From an uncultured Acetatifactor sp. (lineage in GTDB: Bacteria > Bacillota > Clostridia > Lachnospirales > Lachnospiraceae), in contig CAJUAH010000025.1 of assembly GCA_910584375.1 (NCBI GenBank), positions 1 through 64,000 of the forward strand: 64,000 nt of DNA, given 5' to 3'. The notes beneath the pieces were generated by a model. That model was given only the letters and a program-made list of their open reading frames with translations, made no database searches and was not told the origin of the DNA. The position numbers were made by a program, and so were the translations under genes. Below, piece by piece: positions 49,523 to 57,779 of this stretch; position 1 is the stretch's first letter, and the number at the start of each line of letters is the position of its first letter.

Positions 49523-51013
49523 ATGTCGGACAAAAAGGAGAATCAATACAGCGGTCAGTTGTCCGCCGGGACGGGTGGGCAGGAGGGGCGGGCGGCGGGG
49601 GATACCGTCAGCGGCAGCCTGGGGCAGGATAAGTCCTGGCTGGATCAGAAACTGGCCACAGAGAAGAACTTTGACGTGGTGACCCGCGTCATAGAAGTGG
49701 GGGGCCGGGAGGCGGCTCTGTATTTTATCGACGGTTTCTGCAAGGACGATCTGCTGCAGAAACTGTTGCAGTACTTTATGGATATGAAGGCGGAGGACAT
49801 GCCCCAGGACGCGTCCGCGCTGTTAAAGAAGAGCATCCCATATATTGAAGTGGATCAGGAAAAAGAGTGGGAAAAGATCGTTTCAAATGTGCTTTCGGGC
49901 GTGTTCGCGCTGCTGATCGACGGCTACCGGGAGGCAGTGCTGATCGACGCCCGCACCTACCCGGCCAGGGGCGTGGAGGAGCCGGAAAAGGACAAGGTGC
50001 TGCGGGGCTCCAAGGACGGATTCGTGGAGACGGTGGTGTTCAACACGGCGCTGATACGGCGCAGAATCCGGGACACGGATCTGCGCATGGAGATGATGAG
50101 CGCGGGCAAGAGCTCCAAGACCGATATCGTGCTGTGCTATATGGACTCCCGGGTGGATCGGGACTTTCTGGAGAAGATCAAGCGCAAGATCCAGGATATC
50201 CGGGTGGATTCCCTGACCATGAACCAGGAGTCGCTGGCGGAGTGCCTGGTGCCGGGGCGCTGGTGGAACCCCTTTCCCAAGTTTAAGTATACCGAGAGGC
50301 CGGACACGGCGGCAGCTCAGGTGCTGGAGGGCAATGTGATCCTGCTGGTGGACAATTCCCCTTCGGCTATGATCCTGCCCACCACGATCTTCGATGTGGT
50401 GGAGGAGGCCGACGACTATTATTTTCCTCCCGTCACCGGCACGTACCTGCGGATCACCCGGTTTTTGATCTCGCTCCTCACCTACCTGCTGACGCCCACT
50501 TTTCTGCTGTTGATGCACAACCCGCAGTGGATCCCGGAGGGATTTTCCTTTATCATGCTGCAGGAGCAGCCCAATATCCCGCTGGTCTGGCAGTTCCTGA
50601 TCCTGGAGCTGGCCATAGACGGCCTGCGGCTGGCGGCGGTCAATACCCCCAATATGCTCAGTACGCCGCTCAGCGTCATGGCGGCGCTGGTGCTGGGGGA
50701 ATTCTCGGTCAACAGCGGCTGGTTCAGCCCCGAGGTTATGTTGTACATGGCCTTTGTGGCCATCGCCAACTACACCCAGGCCAACTATGAGCTGGGCTAT
50801 GCGCTGAAATTCATGCGGATCATCACGCTGGTGCTGACGGCGCTGCTGGGCGTATGGGGATACGGGGCAGGCATCCTTCTGGCGGGCGTATGTATGTGCT
50901 GTAACAAGACCCTGTCCCACCGCAGCTATCTCTATCCGCTGATCCCTCTGAACTGGAGAAAGCTGAAAAGCAGGCTGATACGCAGGCGGCTGCCGGGAGC
51001 CAGGCAAGAGTAA
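49523..51013 (+). CDS. spoVAF: Spore germination/stage V protein SpoVAF
   Basis: A 496-residue membrane protein of the GerA/SpoVAF family. The soluble N-terminal part has EVGGREAALYFIDGFCKDDL and RRRIRDTDLRMEMMSAGKSS; the family hallmark VDNSPSAMILPTTIFDVVEE and DDYYFPPVTGTYLRITRF follow before five membrane helices. It acts in the inner spore membrane with SpoVA-type channels for DPA release or germination. ATG 49523 follows GGAAGGGAGTTTTT. The rest of the spoVA operon is not in this window. Confidence 0.9.
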   Translation: MSDKKENQYSGQLSAGTGGQEGRAAGDTVSGSLGQDKSWLDQKLATEKNFDVVTRVIEVGGREAALYFIDGFCKDDLLQKLLQYFMDMKAEDMPQDASALLKKSIPYIEVDQEKEWEKIVSNVLSGVFALLIDGYREAVLIDARTYPARGVEEPEKDKVLRGSKDGFVETVVFNTALIRRRIRDTDLRMEMMSAGKSSKTDIVLCYMDSRVDRDFLEKIKRKIQDIRVDSLTMNQESLAECLVPGRWWNPFPKFKYTERPDTAAAQVLEGNVILLVDNSPSAMILPTTIFDVVEEADDYYFPPVTGTYLRITRFLISLLTYLLTPTFLLLMHNPQWIPEGFSFIMLQEQPNIPLVWQFLILELAIDGLRLAAVNTPNMLSTPLSVMAALVLGEFSVNSGWFSPEVMLYMAFVAIANYTQANYELGYALKFMRIITLVLTALLGVWGYGAGILLAGVCMCCNKTLSHRSYLYPLIPLNWRKLKSRLIRRRLPGARQE

Positions 51014-51059
51014 AGCGGAGAATCGGATGAAAAAATTCTGTATAATAAAATTCGATATG

Positions 51060-51097
51060 CCCTATTCCCTTTTGGCAGGGAGTAGGGTATACTTTTT
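51060..51097 (+). terminator. Probable terminator after spoVAF
   Basis: CCCTATTCCC/GGGAGTAGGG 10-bp stem with one T-G pair, then TATACTTTTT. The T-run is offset by five bases. Confidence 0.55.
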
Positions 51098-51180
51098 GAG
51101 TGGCATTTTATGCCTGTCAGGATAAAACAGGGAAAAAAGTATAGCGGTAATACAGTAGAGGAAAGGACAGGAAATACTAT

Positions 51181-52884
51181 ATGGCACATGAAATCAAGAC
51201 AACTGTGCAGCAGATCGACGCCCGCCCTGGGCAGCGTCTGCTGGCAGTCAGCGACATACACGGACATCCTGACCGCCTGGCGCAGCTGTTGCGACAGATG
51301 GACTACGGCGGGGACGACATACTGATCCTGGTGGGGGATCTGATCGAAAAGGGTCCGGAGAGCCTGCGGACGGTGCAGTATGTGATGGATCTGTGCAGAC
51401 AGAGCCCGGTGTACGTGTCCATGGGCAATGTGGATCTGGGGCGGCTGCAAAAGGTGGACGACGACTCGCCGGAGGGCGTGGAGGACTGGGCCGGTTTTTT
51501 GAACTGGGCGCAGAACGCATGGGGCGGGAGCCTGTACCACGACATGCTGGCGGATATGGGCGTCCCTATAGAGCAGGTGACGGGGGAGCGGGCCGCCGGA
51601 TACCGCAGCCGCATGCTGGAGCGGTTTCATGAGGAACTGGAATTTCTCTGGAGCAGGCCCACCATCCTGACGGCGGGGAGATATATCTTTGTCCACGGAG
51701 GCATCCCCACCGAAGATCTGGAAACTTTGCTGGGAACAGATCCGCAGCCTTATCTGAAAAATGACGATTACTGGAATCGGGACGTGGGTTTCACGGAGCA
51801 TACGGTGGTGGTGGGACATTGGCCTACCTGCCTGTACCGGACGGACAGGGAGGACGTGAGCCCGGTCTTTGACGCAGAGCGGCAGATCCTGTGCATAGAC
51901 GGAGGCAACGGTCTGAAACGCTCCGGACAGCTCAACGGGATCCTCATTCCCCACTGTCAGGCCCCCATGGAGGAGATCGGCTGGACAGGCTACGACGGTT
52001 CCCGGCAGATACAGGCTCTGGAGCGGCAAAAAGGGCAGGCGCCTTCGGTTCATATCCAGTATTTTGACAGTCTGGTGGACTGTCTGGAACAAAAGGGGGA
52101 CATGGCGCTGTGTCGGCAGGTATCCACAGGGAAGACCTTTGAGGGGCCGGTGGGCTGGACTTACCGGGACGGAGAGGGAAGAGAGCATTTCGACGACTAT
52201 ACGGATATGACGCTGGAGGTGTCGCCGGGAGAGACGTTGGGGGTGATCCTTGAGACGGACGCGGGATATTACTGCAAAAAAAACGGCCTGATCGGCTGGT
52301 ACAGGGGAGCGGCCCGGCCTGCGGAGCGGGATCTGATCCTGCGGCCCGGCTCTCCGCCGAAAGGGGAGCGTCACCGCCGGGAGCGGGAATGGGCAGTGTA
52401 TGAACTGCTGGAACGGCTGGGAATCGACTTTCAGCGGATCGACCATGTCCAGGCGGACACCATGGAGGCCTGTCTTGAGGTGGACGCGGCGTTGCAGGGG
52501 GCGGTGATCTGTAAAAATCTGTTTCTGTGCAACCGCCAGCGGACGGGCTTTTATCTGCTGATGATGCCCGGGGACAAGGTGTTCAAAACAAAGGAACTGT
52601 CCGCCCAGATCGGCAGTTCCCGGCTGTCCTTTGCCGAGGCCGTCTACATGGAAGATCTGCTGCATATCAGCCCCGGCAGCGTCAGCGTTATGGGTCTGAT
52701 GAACGATACCGGGGGAAGAGTGCAGCTATTGATAGACAGGGATGTGCTGAAAGGCGAATATTTTGGCTGCCATCCCTGTGTGAACACTTCCAGCATCCGC
52801 CTGCGGATGGAGGACTTGCTGCAAAGATTCCTGCCCGCTGTGGGGCATGAGCCGCTGTTTGTAGAGCTGACGGGAACGGAGTGA
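51181..52884 (+). CDS. Fusion of a calcineurin-like phosphoesterase and a ProX/YbaK deacylase
   Basis: A 567-residue protein. Residues 1-260 are a metallophosphoesterase: DIHGH (about 24-28), GDLIEKGP, GNVD, HGG and VVVGHWP give the metal-binding boxes. A linker with a small beta unit (about 300-390) follows. Residues about 395-567 are a YbaK/ProX aminoacyl-tRNA deacylase-like domain (YELLERLGIDFQRIDHVQA, KNLFLCNRQ, GCHPCVNTSSIRLRMED). The pairing of these two functions in one chain is unusual. RBS AGAGGAAAGGACAGGAAA. Confidence 0.8.
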   Translation: MAHEIKTTVQQIDARPGQRLLAVSDIHGHPDRLAQLLRQMDYGGDDILILVGDLIEKGPESLRTVQYVMDLCRQSPVYVSMGNVDLGRLQKVDDDSPEGVEDWAGFLNWAQNAWGGSLYHDMLADMGVPIEQVTGERAAGYRSRMLERFHEELEFLWSRPTILTAGRYIFVHGGIPTEDLETLLGTDPQPYLKNDDYWNRDVGFTEHTVVVGHWPTCLYRTDREDVSPVFDAERQILCIDGGNGLKRSGQLNGILIPHCQAPMEEIGWTGYDGSRQIQALERQKGQAPSVHIQYFDSLVDCLEQKGDMALCRQVSTGKTFEGPVGWTYRDGEGREHFDDYTDMTLEVSPGETLGVILETDAGYYCKKNGLIGWYRGAARPAERDLILRPGSPPKGERHRREREWAVYELLERLGIDFQRIDHVQADTMEACLEVDAALQGAVICKNLFLCNRQRTGFYLLMMPGDKVFKTKELSAQIGSSRLSFAEAVYMEDLLHISPGSVSVMGLMNDTGGRVQLLIDRDVLKGEYFGCHPCVNTSSIRLRMEDLLQRFLPAVGHEPLFVELTGTE

Positions 52885-52990
52885 GATCATGCGCAAGGCC
52901 GTTTTCCGGGAGGGATGATGTGCGGCCAGGCAGGACATATGGCGGGGGTCGGCACAGACCGGGCCCCGCCGGGAAACGGAGGAGACGGAG

Positions 52991-53683
52991 ATGAAAATGG
53001 TCATATGCGACGACAGCGCCGAGGATATCGCCTATGTCACCGGTCTGATCGGGTCGTGGAAAAAGCAGACCGGGACGGCGGTGGAGCTGCTCTCCTTTCC
53101 CTCGGCGGAGGCGCTGCTTTTTGCATGGGAGGAAAACCGGGACATGGATATCCTGCTGCTGGATATCGAGATGGGAGAGATGAGCGGTCTGGAGCTGGCC
53201 AGACGCCTGCGCCAGTATGGGGCCGGGATGCAGATCGTCTTTCTCACCGGATATATGGAATATATCGCCGAGGGTTATGATGTGGAGGCGCTGCACTACC
53301 TGTTAAAGCCAGTGACCCAGGAACGGCTCAGCCAGGTGCTGAACCGGGCCGCAGAACGGATCGGTACCCGGGAGCGGATGCTGCGGCTGGAGCTGGCAGA
53401 CGGTGTGGCGCGGCTGCCCCTGCATGAGATCCGGTATCTGGAGGTATTGCGCAACTACACCACCGTCCACGGGCAGGAGGACTACAGTGTCAAACGCTGC
53501 CTGCACGATCTGGAGGAGGAGTTGGACGACAGCTTTTATCGGATTCACCGCTCTTTTATCGTGAATCTGCGCTTTGTCAGGCGAGTTACCCGCACGGAGG
53601 TGACGCTGAAGGACGGTTCTGTGCTGCCCTTGGCCAGGGGGCGCTACGAGGGCTTGAACCGGGCGCTGATCGCCTGCTTTTAG
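52991..53683 (+). CDS. LytTR-family response regulator
   Basis: A 230-residue protein. The receiver domain has the acidic pair CDDSAED and the phospho-acceptor Asp58 in LLLDIEMGEMSGLELARR. The C-terminal LytTR DNA-binding domain (RYLEVLRNYTTVHG, DDSFYRIHRSFIVNLRFVRR) recognises direct-repeat DNA sites. Such regulators respond to peptide signals through GHKL kinases; one such kinase lies at 55.0 kb. ATG 52991 after ACGGAGGAGACGGAG. Confidence 0.9.
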   Translation: MKMVICDDSAEDIAYVTGLIGSWKKQTGTAVELLSFPSAEALLFAWEENRDMDILLLDIEMGEMSGLELARRLRQYGAGMQIVFLTGYMEYIAEGYDVEALHYLLKPVTQERLSQVLNRAAERIGTRERMLRLELADGVARLPLHEIRYLEVLRNYTTVHGQEDYSVKRCLHDLEEELDDSFYRIHRSFIVNLRFVRRVTRTEVTLKDGSVLPLARGRYEGLNRALIACF

Positions 53684-53737
53684 AACGGACTTTCCTGACG
53701 GTTAAGAAAATCTTCTCTGAGGTTTACTTCCCCTCCA

Positions 53738-53766
53738 TTGCGACAGGAGGGACAATTCTCTATACT
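53738..53766 (+). promoter_or_regulatory. Promoter of the XRE-TPR gene
   Basis: TTGCGA (53738-53743), 17 bases, TATACT (53761-53766), about 95 bases upstream of the gene. Confidence 0.65.
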
Positions 53767-53860
53767 GTACTTAGGCGCTTACGCCGAAAATGGCGGGATC
53801 GTCCGGCCTGTTATCCGCGGGAAAAGCGCTCACGAATCAGAAAGGCGGAGGTAAGGGAAG

Positions 53861-54991
53861 ATGGAACTGAAAATAGGAACAAAGATCGTGGAATTACGCC
53901 GGAAAAAGGGGATGACCCAGGAACAGCTGGCGGCGATCCTGGGGGTGTCGGCTCCCGCAGTGAGCAAATGGGAGACGGACAGCTCCTGCCCGGATATAGC
54001 ATTGCTCTGCCCCCTGGCCAGGGCGCTGGGGACAAATGTGGACACGCTGCTGTCCTTTGAGGAGGAACTGTCTCAGGAGAGCATGGGGCAGTATATGAAC
54101 GAGATCATCCGGCTCTCCAGACAGGGAGAGACAGGGGCCGCGGAGGAACGGCTAAACGGACTGCTGCGCGCCTATCCTTCCAATATCCCCCTTAAGTTCT
54201 GCGCCATGTCCGCGCTGACGGTCTTTGACATGAATGAGCGGCAGGGGGAAGAGGAGACCAGACAGCGCTGGCGCAGACAGAAAAAGGAGCTGGCCCAGGC
54301 GATCCATGACGACGGGAACCCCGCTTTTTACCTGGCCTCCGTATCCATGCTGGTAGCGCTGGCGCTGGAGGAGGAAGACCTGGAGAGCGCGGAAAAATTG
54401 CTGCGGGAAAATATCGGGAAGACAGGCGACTTTACGTACCAGTGGATGCGGCTGTACCTGAAAAAGGGGCAGCGGGATCAGGCGCTGGAGGTGCTGCAGA
54501 GACAGACCTACAAGCTGGTGGGAGACCTGCGCGCTTGTCTGGCCAGTCTGATGGAGCAGGAACTGGGGCTGGAGCGTCACAGGGTTCTGGAGATCTGCCG
54601 GATCATGGAAGAGTTGGACGGCCTGTTCTATATCCAGGGCAGCTCGGGTCTGCTGGCCACGGCCAAACCTGCAAAGTACGGGGTGAAAGCATTCAGTATC
54701 GGCAGCTCGGGTCTGCTGGCGGAGGTGTATCTGCGGGAGGGAGATTCCGAAAAGGCGCTGGAGTATCTGGAAACGCTCACAGAGCAGATCGTCGGGACGC
54801 CCGTCGCGCCAAACCCTTTGATCTTTGCCCCGGCCATCAACGACAGACTGGAACAGGCGGGTTTCAGCCGGGAGATAAAAATGGCGATCCTGCAAGGATT
54901 GGAAAAAGACGCCTGCTTTGCACCCCTGCGGGGCCAGGAGCGGTTTGACACTCTGGTGCGCAGGATAGCCGACAATCTGGAAGATAATTAA
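53861..54991 (+). CDS. XRE regulator with TPR-like helical domain
   Basis: A 376-residue protein. The N-terminal HTH (LRRKKGMTQEQLAAILGVSA, then AVSKWETDSSCPD) is a standard XRE domain. The rest (residues about 80-370) is a helical repeat with TPR-like spacing, as in RNPP-type peptide-sensing regulators. That link is by architecture only. It has an internal repeated GSSGLLA segment. Start ATG 53861 after GGCGGAGGTAAGGGAAG. Confidence 0.8.
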   Translation: MELKIGTKIVELRRKKGMTQEQLAAILGVSAPAVSKWETDSSCPDIALLCPLARALGTNVDTLLSFEEELSQESMGQYMNEIIRLSRQGETGAAEERLNGLLRAYPSNIPLKFCAMSALTVFDMNERQGEEETRQRWRRQKKELAQAIHDDGNPAFYLASVSMLVALALEEEDLESAEKLLRENIGKTGDFTYQWMRLYLKKGQRDQALEVLQRQTYKLVGDLRACLASLMEQELGLERHRVLEICRIMEELDGLFYIQGSSGLLATAKPAKYGVKAFSIGSSGLLAEVYLREGDSEKALEYLETLTEQIVGTPVAPNPLIFAPAINDRLEQAGFSREIKMAILQGLEKDACFAPLRGQERFDTLVRRIADNLEDN

Positions 54992-55006
54992 GTAAAGGAG
55001 CGCGCC

Positions 55007-55666
55007 ATGTTATTCATTGACAAACTGATCGACCGGCGTATCGCCCGCTATCAGGGCGACCTGCTGGCCACCCACTATGCGGAAGTGGAAAATATGTACA
55101 ACCAGACCCGCGGGTGGCGGCACGACTACCGCAACCATATCCAGGTGCTGAAAAACTACGCCGAGCTGGGGGATATGGAGGCGGTCAAGAGCTATTTAAG
55201 TGAACTGGCCGAGGATCTGGAGACAGTGGATATGGCGCTGAGGACCGGCAATCGCATGGCGGACGTGATCTTAAACAGCAAGATCTCCCTGGCCAGATCC
55301 CGGGAGATCCAGGTGCGGGCGGACGCCCATGTGCCTGTGAAACTTTCCATCGCCGACATAGATCTTTGCATCATATTAGGCAACCTCTTTGACAACGCCA
55401 TCGAGGCCTGCCAGCGTCTGCCCCTGCAGGAGCGCATGATCCGGGTCTATATGGATATGAAGAACACCCAGCTCTACATCTCCTTTACCAACACCACGGC
55501 CCAGAAAAAACAGAAAAAAGAGAACGGCCGCTTTGCCACCACCAAAGGCAGAGGCCATGGCTACGGCCTGGTGCGCATGGACACCATCATAGAGCGCTAC
55601 CAGGGCTATATCCGTCGGGGCAGCGAGGACGGCGCCTTCACCACCGAGATCTTACTGCCGCAGTAA
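55007..55666 (+). CDS. Soluble GHKL histidine kinase (AgrC-like, no membrane segment)
   Basis: A 219-residue protein with the RHDYRNHIQVL phospho-acceptor box (His near 39) and the GHKL ATP-binding boxes NLFDNAIEA and GHGYGLVR. It lacks the membrane sensor half of AgrC-type kinases (usual length about 400 or more). It may partner the LytTR regulator at 53.0 kb, with the XRE-TPR gene between. ATG 55007 after AAAGGAGCGCGCC. Confidence 0.85.
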   Translation: MLFIDKLIDRRIARYQGDLLATHYAEVENMYNQTRGWRHDYRNHIQVLKNYAELGDMEAVKSYLSELAEDLETVDMALRTGNRMADVILNSKISLARSREIQVRADAHVPVKLSIADIDLCIILGNLFDNAIEACQRLPLQERMIRVYMDMKNTQLYISFTNTTAQKKQKKENGRFATTKGRGHGYGLVRMDTIIERYQGYIRRGSEDGAFTTEILLPQ

Positions 55667-55737
55667 CCAGGAGCGGTCTGTCGGGTTCGGTTACGGTCAG
55701 GCAGAGCCAGTGTGACGTTCGACTACGTTCGTCCCCA

Positions 55738-55780
55738 GGGGCATACATTTCATCCCTGAAATGTACGGCCCTTATTTTTT
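55738..55780 (+). terminator. Terminator after the kinase gene
   Basis: GGGGC-A-TACATTTCA / TGAAATGTA-CG-GCCC stem-loop with a TCCC loop, followed by TTATTTTTT. The rest of 55667-55922 shows no gene. Confidence 0.85.
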
Positions 55781-55922
55781 GTGATATCATACCCATAAAT
55801 CGATCCTTATATCGGCATCCCCTGTTTGTGCCAGTACTGAATTGTGCGTGAAACCAGATAGATTGCCCATCGACGGAAACATAAATTTACGCACATACTA
55901 TCCAAAGAAGAGGAGAAACACA

Positions 55923-57779
55923 ATGAGCAATCCCAAACAAAAAAAGGAGCAATCCCCCAAAGCCCGCTACGGCATGTGCAGCAATATCCTGTACCTGCTC
56001 CGCCTGAGCAGGGAAGTCCCCGGTCTGCTGCTCCAGATGAGCGGCAAAGTGCTGGCGGGCGTGGTAATCAGCGTTACCGGCCTGTACTTGTCCCCCACGC
56101 TGCTGCGGATCCTGGAACAGCACCAGTCCCTGGACCGGCTGCTGGGAATGCTGACCGTTTTTATCCTGATCCTGCTGGCGGCAAGCGCCGCCAAGGGATA
56201 TCTGGATCAACAGAACGTGCGGCTGATCGTGGCCAGGCAGGTGATCCTGAACAGGATCTGCGCCAAGGTGGGAACCTGTTCATGGCCGCTGCTGCAGGAT
56301 GATACCTTCCGCGGCAAATGGGAGAGGGGAGGACAGGCCTGCAACGACAATACAGCGGCGGCGGAGGATATCTGGCGGACGATGTTTTCAATCCTGCAGA
56401 ATCTGATCTGTTTTGTAATCTATCTGCTGCTGCTTGCCCGAGTGAAACTTCTTCTGGTGTTGGTCACGCTGGTGACTGCGGGATTGGGCTATCTGATCAC
56501 ATATTATTTTGTCCAGAAAGACTATCAGTTTCAGGAGGAGGTCACCAAACCCATGCGGGGAGCCTTCTGGGTGTTTAATGCCACCCGCAATCCCAAGCTG
56601 GCCAAGGATATACGGATATTCGGCATGCAGCCGTGGCTGGAGGGCATGTATATCCGATACCGTAAACTGGTGGAGGACATACAGAGACATCGGACGAAAA
56701 ACAATATTCTGGCGGACCTGGCCAGCCTGATACTGGATGCGCTGCGAAATGGCATTGCCTATGCCTATCTGCTGGCGGTCACGTTGCGGGGCAATCTCTC
56801 CGCCGGAGAATTTCTGCTGTATTTTACGGCTGTTACAGGCTTTACCACCTGGGTTACGGGTATACTGGGCGGCTTTACCACCCTGCACCGCCAGAGCCAG
56901 GAAATCTCCGCCGCCCGGGAGTTCTGTGAGTTTCCCGAACCTTTCCGCATGGAGGGAGGCCGGGAGCTGGCAGTGGAGGCCGGGGGCAGCTACGAGCTGG
57001 AACTGCGGGATGTGACCTATGGGTATCCCGGAACCGAAAAGCCGGTGCTGCGGCATTTTAATCTAAAGATCAGCCCCGGGGAAAAACTGGCCGTGGTGGG
57101 GGTAAACGGCGCGGGTAAGACCACGCTGATCAAGCTGCTCAGCGGTTTTTTGGATCCGGACGAGGGGGTGGCGCTGCTAAACGGTGTGGATATCCGGGAG
57201 TATAACCGCCCGGATTACTACCGCCTGTTCAGCGCGGTATTCCAGGATTTTTCCGTGCTGGGCGGTTCCATAGCGGACAATGTGGCGCAGGATACCGCGC
57301 CGGACCGGGAGAAAGTATGGGCCTGTCTGGAGCGGGCCGGGATCAGGGAGCGGGTGGAGCGGCTGCCCGGCTGCCTGGACGCCAAGTTGGAAAAGAAGGT
57401 GTATCTGGAGGCGGCGGAGCTTTCCGGCGGCGAGCTCCAGCGCCTGATGATGGCGCGGATGCTGTATAAGGACGCCCCGGTGATCCTGCTGGATGAGCCC
57501 ACGGCGGCGCTGGACGCCCTGGCGGAGCAGGATATCTATGAGCGCTACGATGAACTGACCCAGGGACGTACCAGTGTATATATATCCCACCGGCTGGCCA
57601 GCACCCGTTTCTGTGACAGGGTGATCCTGCTGGAGGATGGGGGTATCCGGGAGGAGGGCACCCACGAAGAACTGCTGGCTCTGGGGGGCAGATACGCGGA
57701 GTTGTTTGAGATTCAGAGAAAATATTACAGAGAAGAGGCGGAGACGGGACAGGAGGAATGCTATGAGCCAGAACAATGA
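55923..57779 (+). CDS. ABC exporter half-transporter, first subunit
   Basis: A 618-residue exporter with an N-terminal membrane domain of about six helices (residues 20-330) and a C-terminal ATPase. Walker A is GVNGAGKTT, the signature is LSGGELQRL and Walker B is VILLDEPTAALD. ATG 55923 is chosen after AGAGGAGAAACAC; the in-frame start 55842 has no ribosome site. It overlaps the next exporter gene by 17 bases, so the two probably form a heterodimer. Confidence 0.9.
   Translation: MSNPKQKKEQSPKARYGMCSNILYLLRLSREVPGLLLQMSGKVLAGVVISVTGLYLSPTLLRILEQHQSLDRLLGMLTVFILILLAASAAKGYLDQQNVRLIVARQVILNRICAKVGTCSWPLLQDDTFRGKWERGGQACNDNTAAAEDIWRTMFSILQNLICFVIYLLLLARVKLLLVLVTLVTAGLGYLITYYFVQKDYQFQEEVTKPMRGAFWVFNATRNPKLAKDIRIFGMQPWLEGMYIRYRKLVEDIQRHRTKNNILADLASLILDALRNGIAYAYLLAVTLRGNLSAGEFLLYFTAVTGFTTWVTGILGGFTTLHRQSQEISAAREFCEFPEPFRMEGGRELAVEAGGSYELELRDVTYGYPGTEKPVLRHFNLKISPGEKLAVVGVNGAGKTTLIKLLSGFLDPDEGVALLNGVDIREYNRPDYYRLFSAVFQDFSVLGGSIADNVAQDTAPDREKVWACLERAGIRERVERLPGCLDAKLEKKVYLEAAELSGGELQRLMMARMLYKDAPVILLDEPTAALDALAEQDIYERYDELTQGRTSVYISHRLASTRFCDRVILLEDGGIREEGTHEELLALGGRYAELFEIQRKYYREEAETGQEECYEPEQ

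Noticed and set aside
52914..53290. Possible extra gene between the ProX fusion and the LytTR gene
   Set aside because: The 52915-53280 frame overlaps the LytTR gene and has no domain; the LytTR start has a good ribosome site.
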